Assembly: GCA_947470805.1 (NCBI GenBank)
Contig: CANIVU010000023.1
Coordinates: 1 to 64,000, forward strand
DNA: 64,000 nucleotides
Direction: 5' to 3'
Source: Acidobacteriota bacterium
GTDB taxonomy: Bacteria; Acidobacteriota; Terriglobia; Bryobacterales; Bryobacteraceae
A model generated the notes under the pieces. That model worked only from the letters and a program-made list of their open reading frames with translations, was not told where the DNA came from and did not search any database. Made by a program: the position numbers and the translations under genes. Below are positions 63,551 to 64,000 of this stretch, in pieces (position 1 is the stretch's first letter; the number at the start of each line of letters is the position of its first letter).

Positions 63551-64000
63551 ATGGCAGAGACAATGAAATTAAAAGCCGTCATCACCGCCGCCGGCCCCGG
63601 TCAGCAACACCTCCTCCACCAAACCCTCGCCACGGCCGACTCCGGCCGAACCACAATTGGTGATTTCCTCCTCGAACTCCTCGCCAATGCCGTCGACGAA
63701 ATCGCCATCGTCGTCCCCGCCGCCCATACCCCTCGCTTCCAATCTCTCTTCGCCGCCTCAGGCCGCCGCATCACCTTCATCGAACAGCCCGAACCCCGCG
63801 GCTACGCCCACGCCATCTCCCTCGCCCGCGACTTCGTCGGCAACTCCCCCTTCCTCCACCTCGTCGGCGATCACTTCTACCTCGCCGACCAGGGCCCCGT
63901 CAGCTCCCTCACCGCCGAACTCATCCGCATCCACGCCGCCGAAGGTTGCTCCGTCTCCGCCGTCTCCGCAACCCGCGAAGGTCTGCTCCCCTACTTCGGC
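63551..64000 (+). CDS. GalU-like sugar-1-phosphate nucleotidyltransferase (3' end outside window)
   Basis: The frame opens at ATG 63551 (alternative ATG 63563, four codons later) and stays open to the window edge, about 150 codons. KAVITAAGPG near the start stands in the position of the nucleotide-binding loop, though the usual GxGTR is altered to GPGQQH. EQPEPRGYAHAISLARDF, then FLHLVGDHFYL, match the substrate-binding part of glucose-1-phosphate uridylyl/thymidylyltransferases. It is divergent from the exopolysaccharide-type operon, for which it could supply UDP-glucose. The altered loop makes activity uncertain. Confidence 0.7.
   Translation, partial: MAETMKLKAVITAAGPGQQHLLHQTLATADSGRTTIGDFLLELLANAVDEIAIVVPAAHTPRFQSLFAASGRRITFIEQPEPRGYAHAISLARDFVGNSPFLHLVGDHFYLADQGPVSSLTAELIRIHAAEGCSVSAVSATREGLLPYFG

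Overview
This window looks like chromosomal DNA from a high-GC, Gram-negative member of the Acidobacteriota, most likely a Solibacteres/Bryobacterales relative. The main evidence is two proteins ending in a Solibacter-type C-terminal domain (TIGR03437-like; 1-1307 and 34864-37881). Supporting evidence is two tandem ~1,140-residue Oar-like TonB-dependent receptors with an N-terminal carboxypeptidase-regulatory domain, a PSCyt1/DUF1549/DUF1553 plus DUF1501 pair, two PEP-CTERM proteins and a Tad pilus locus. No rRNA, tRNA, CRISPR array, phage or insertion sequence was recognised. The taxonomic call is an inference from protein families, since no search could be run.

Layout. 1-7 kb (minus): a secreted lipase-like protein, an arylsulfatase, a cold-shock protein, and a DUF1501/PSCyt1-PSD1 pair, suggesting breakdown of sulfated or complex polymers. 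7-11.7 kb: an FAD oxidoreductase/1-Cys peroxiredoxin pair, then ruvA-ruvB-folK (minus, overlapping) with rsmE divergent. 11.8-19 kb (plus): two Oar-like receptors, each followed by a strong hairpin terminator. 19-27 kb: two SAM-methyltransferase-like proteins, a polysaccharide pyruvyl transferase-like protein, an asparagine synthase and a sulfotransferase-like protein, surrounding an ECF sigma/anti-sigma/CpxP-like stress cassette and an A-type Fe-S carrier. 27-30.6 kb: a PEP-CTERM protein, then murQ-murA-rhodanese.

30.6-38 kb (minus): a three-gene operon of decaheme c-type cytochrome, large outer-membrane beta-barrel and small membrane protein, resembling an MtrA/MtrB porin-cytochrome electron conduit. 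Upstream lie another outer-membrane protein and a 1005-residue propeller protein. 38-45.3 kb (minus): a Tad pilus operon (cpaB, cpaC, cpaE, cpaF/tadA, tadB, tadC) ending in a 31-codon membrane micropeptide and a perfect hairpin. 45.6-50.7 kb: a large membrane protein, an orphan NarL-type regulator, an amidase with a small coupled GatC-like partner, and two small membrane proteins. 50.7-55.4 kb: a Wzm/Wzt-type polysaccharide ABC exporter, an acyl-CoA dehydrogenase, a LolA-like periplasmic protein and a radical SAM enzyme. 55.4-58.3 kb: an enolase-superfamily dehydratase and an SDR dehydrogenase, divergent from an IclR regulator with palindromic operators between them. 58.3-64 kb: a PEP-CTERM lectin-like protein and an exopolysaccharide-type set (YaiO-like outer-membrane protein, polymer-forming cell-envelope protein, QxxRW glycosyltransferase, membrane protein), with the start of a GalU-like nucleotidyltransferase at the right edge.

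Large-scale signal. The plus strand is strongly G-rich at the left end and strongly C-rich at the right end, whichever way the genes point, with balanced composition in the middle. A left-to-right switch from G excess to C excess is what a replication terminus region, or an inversion boundary, would leave.
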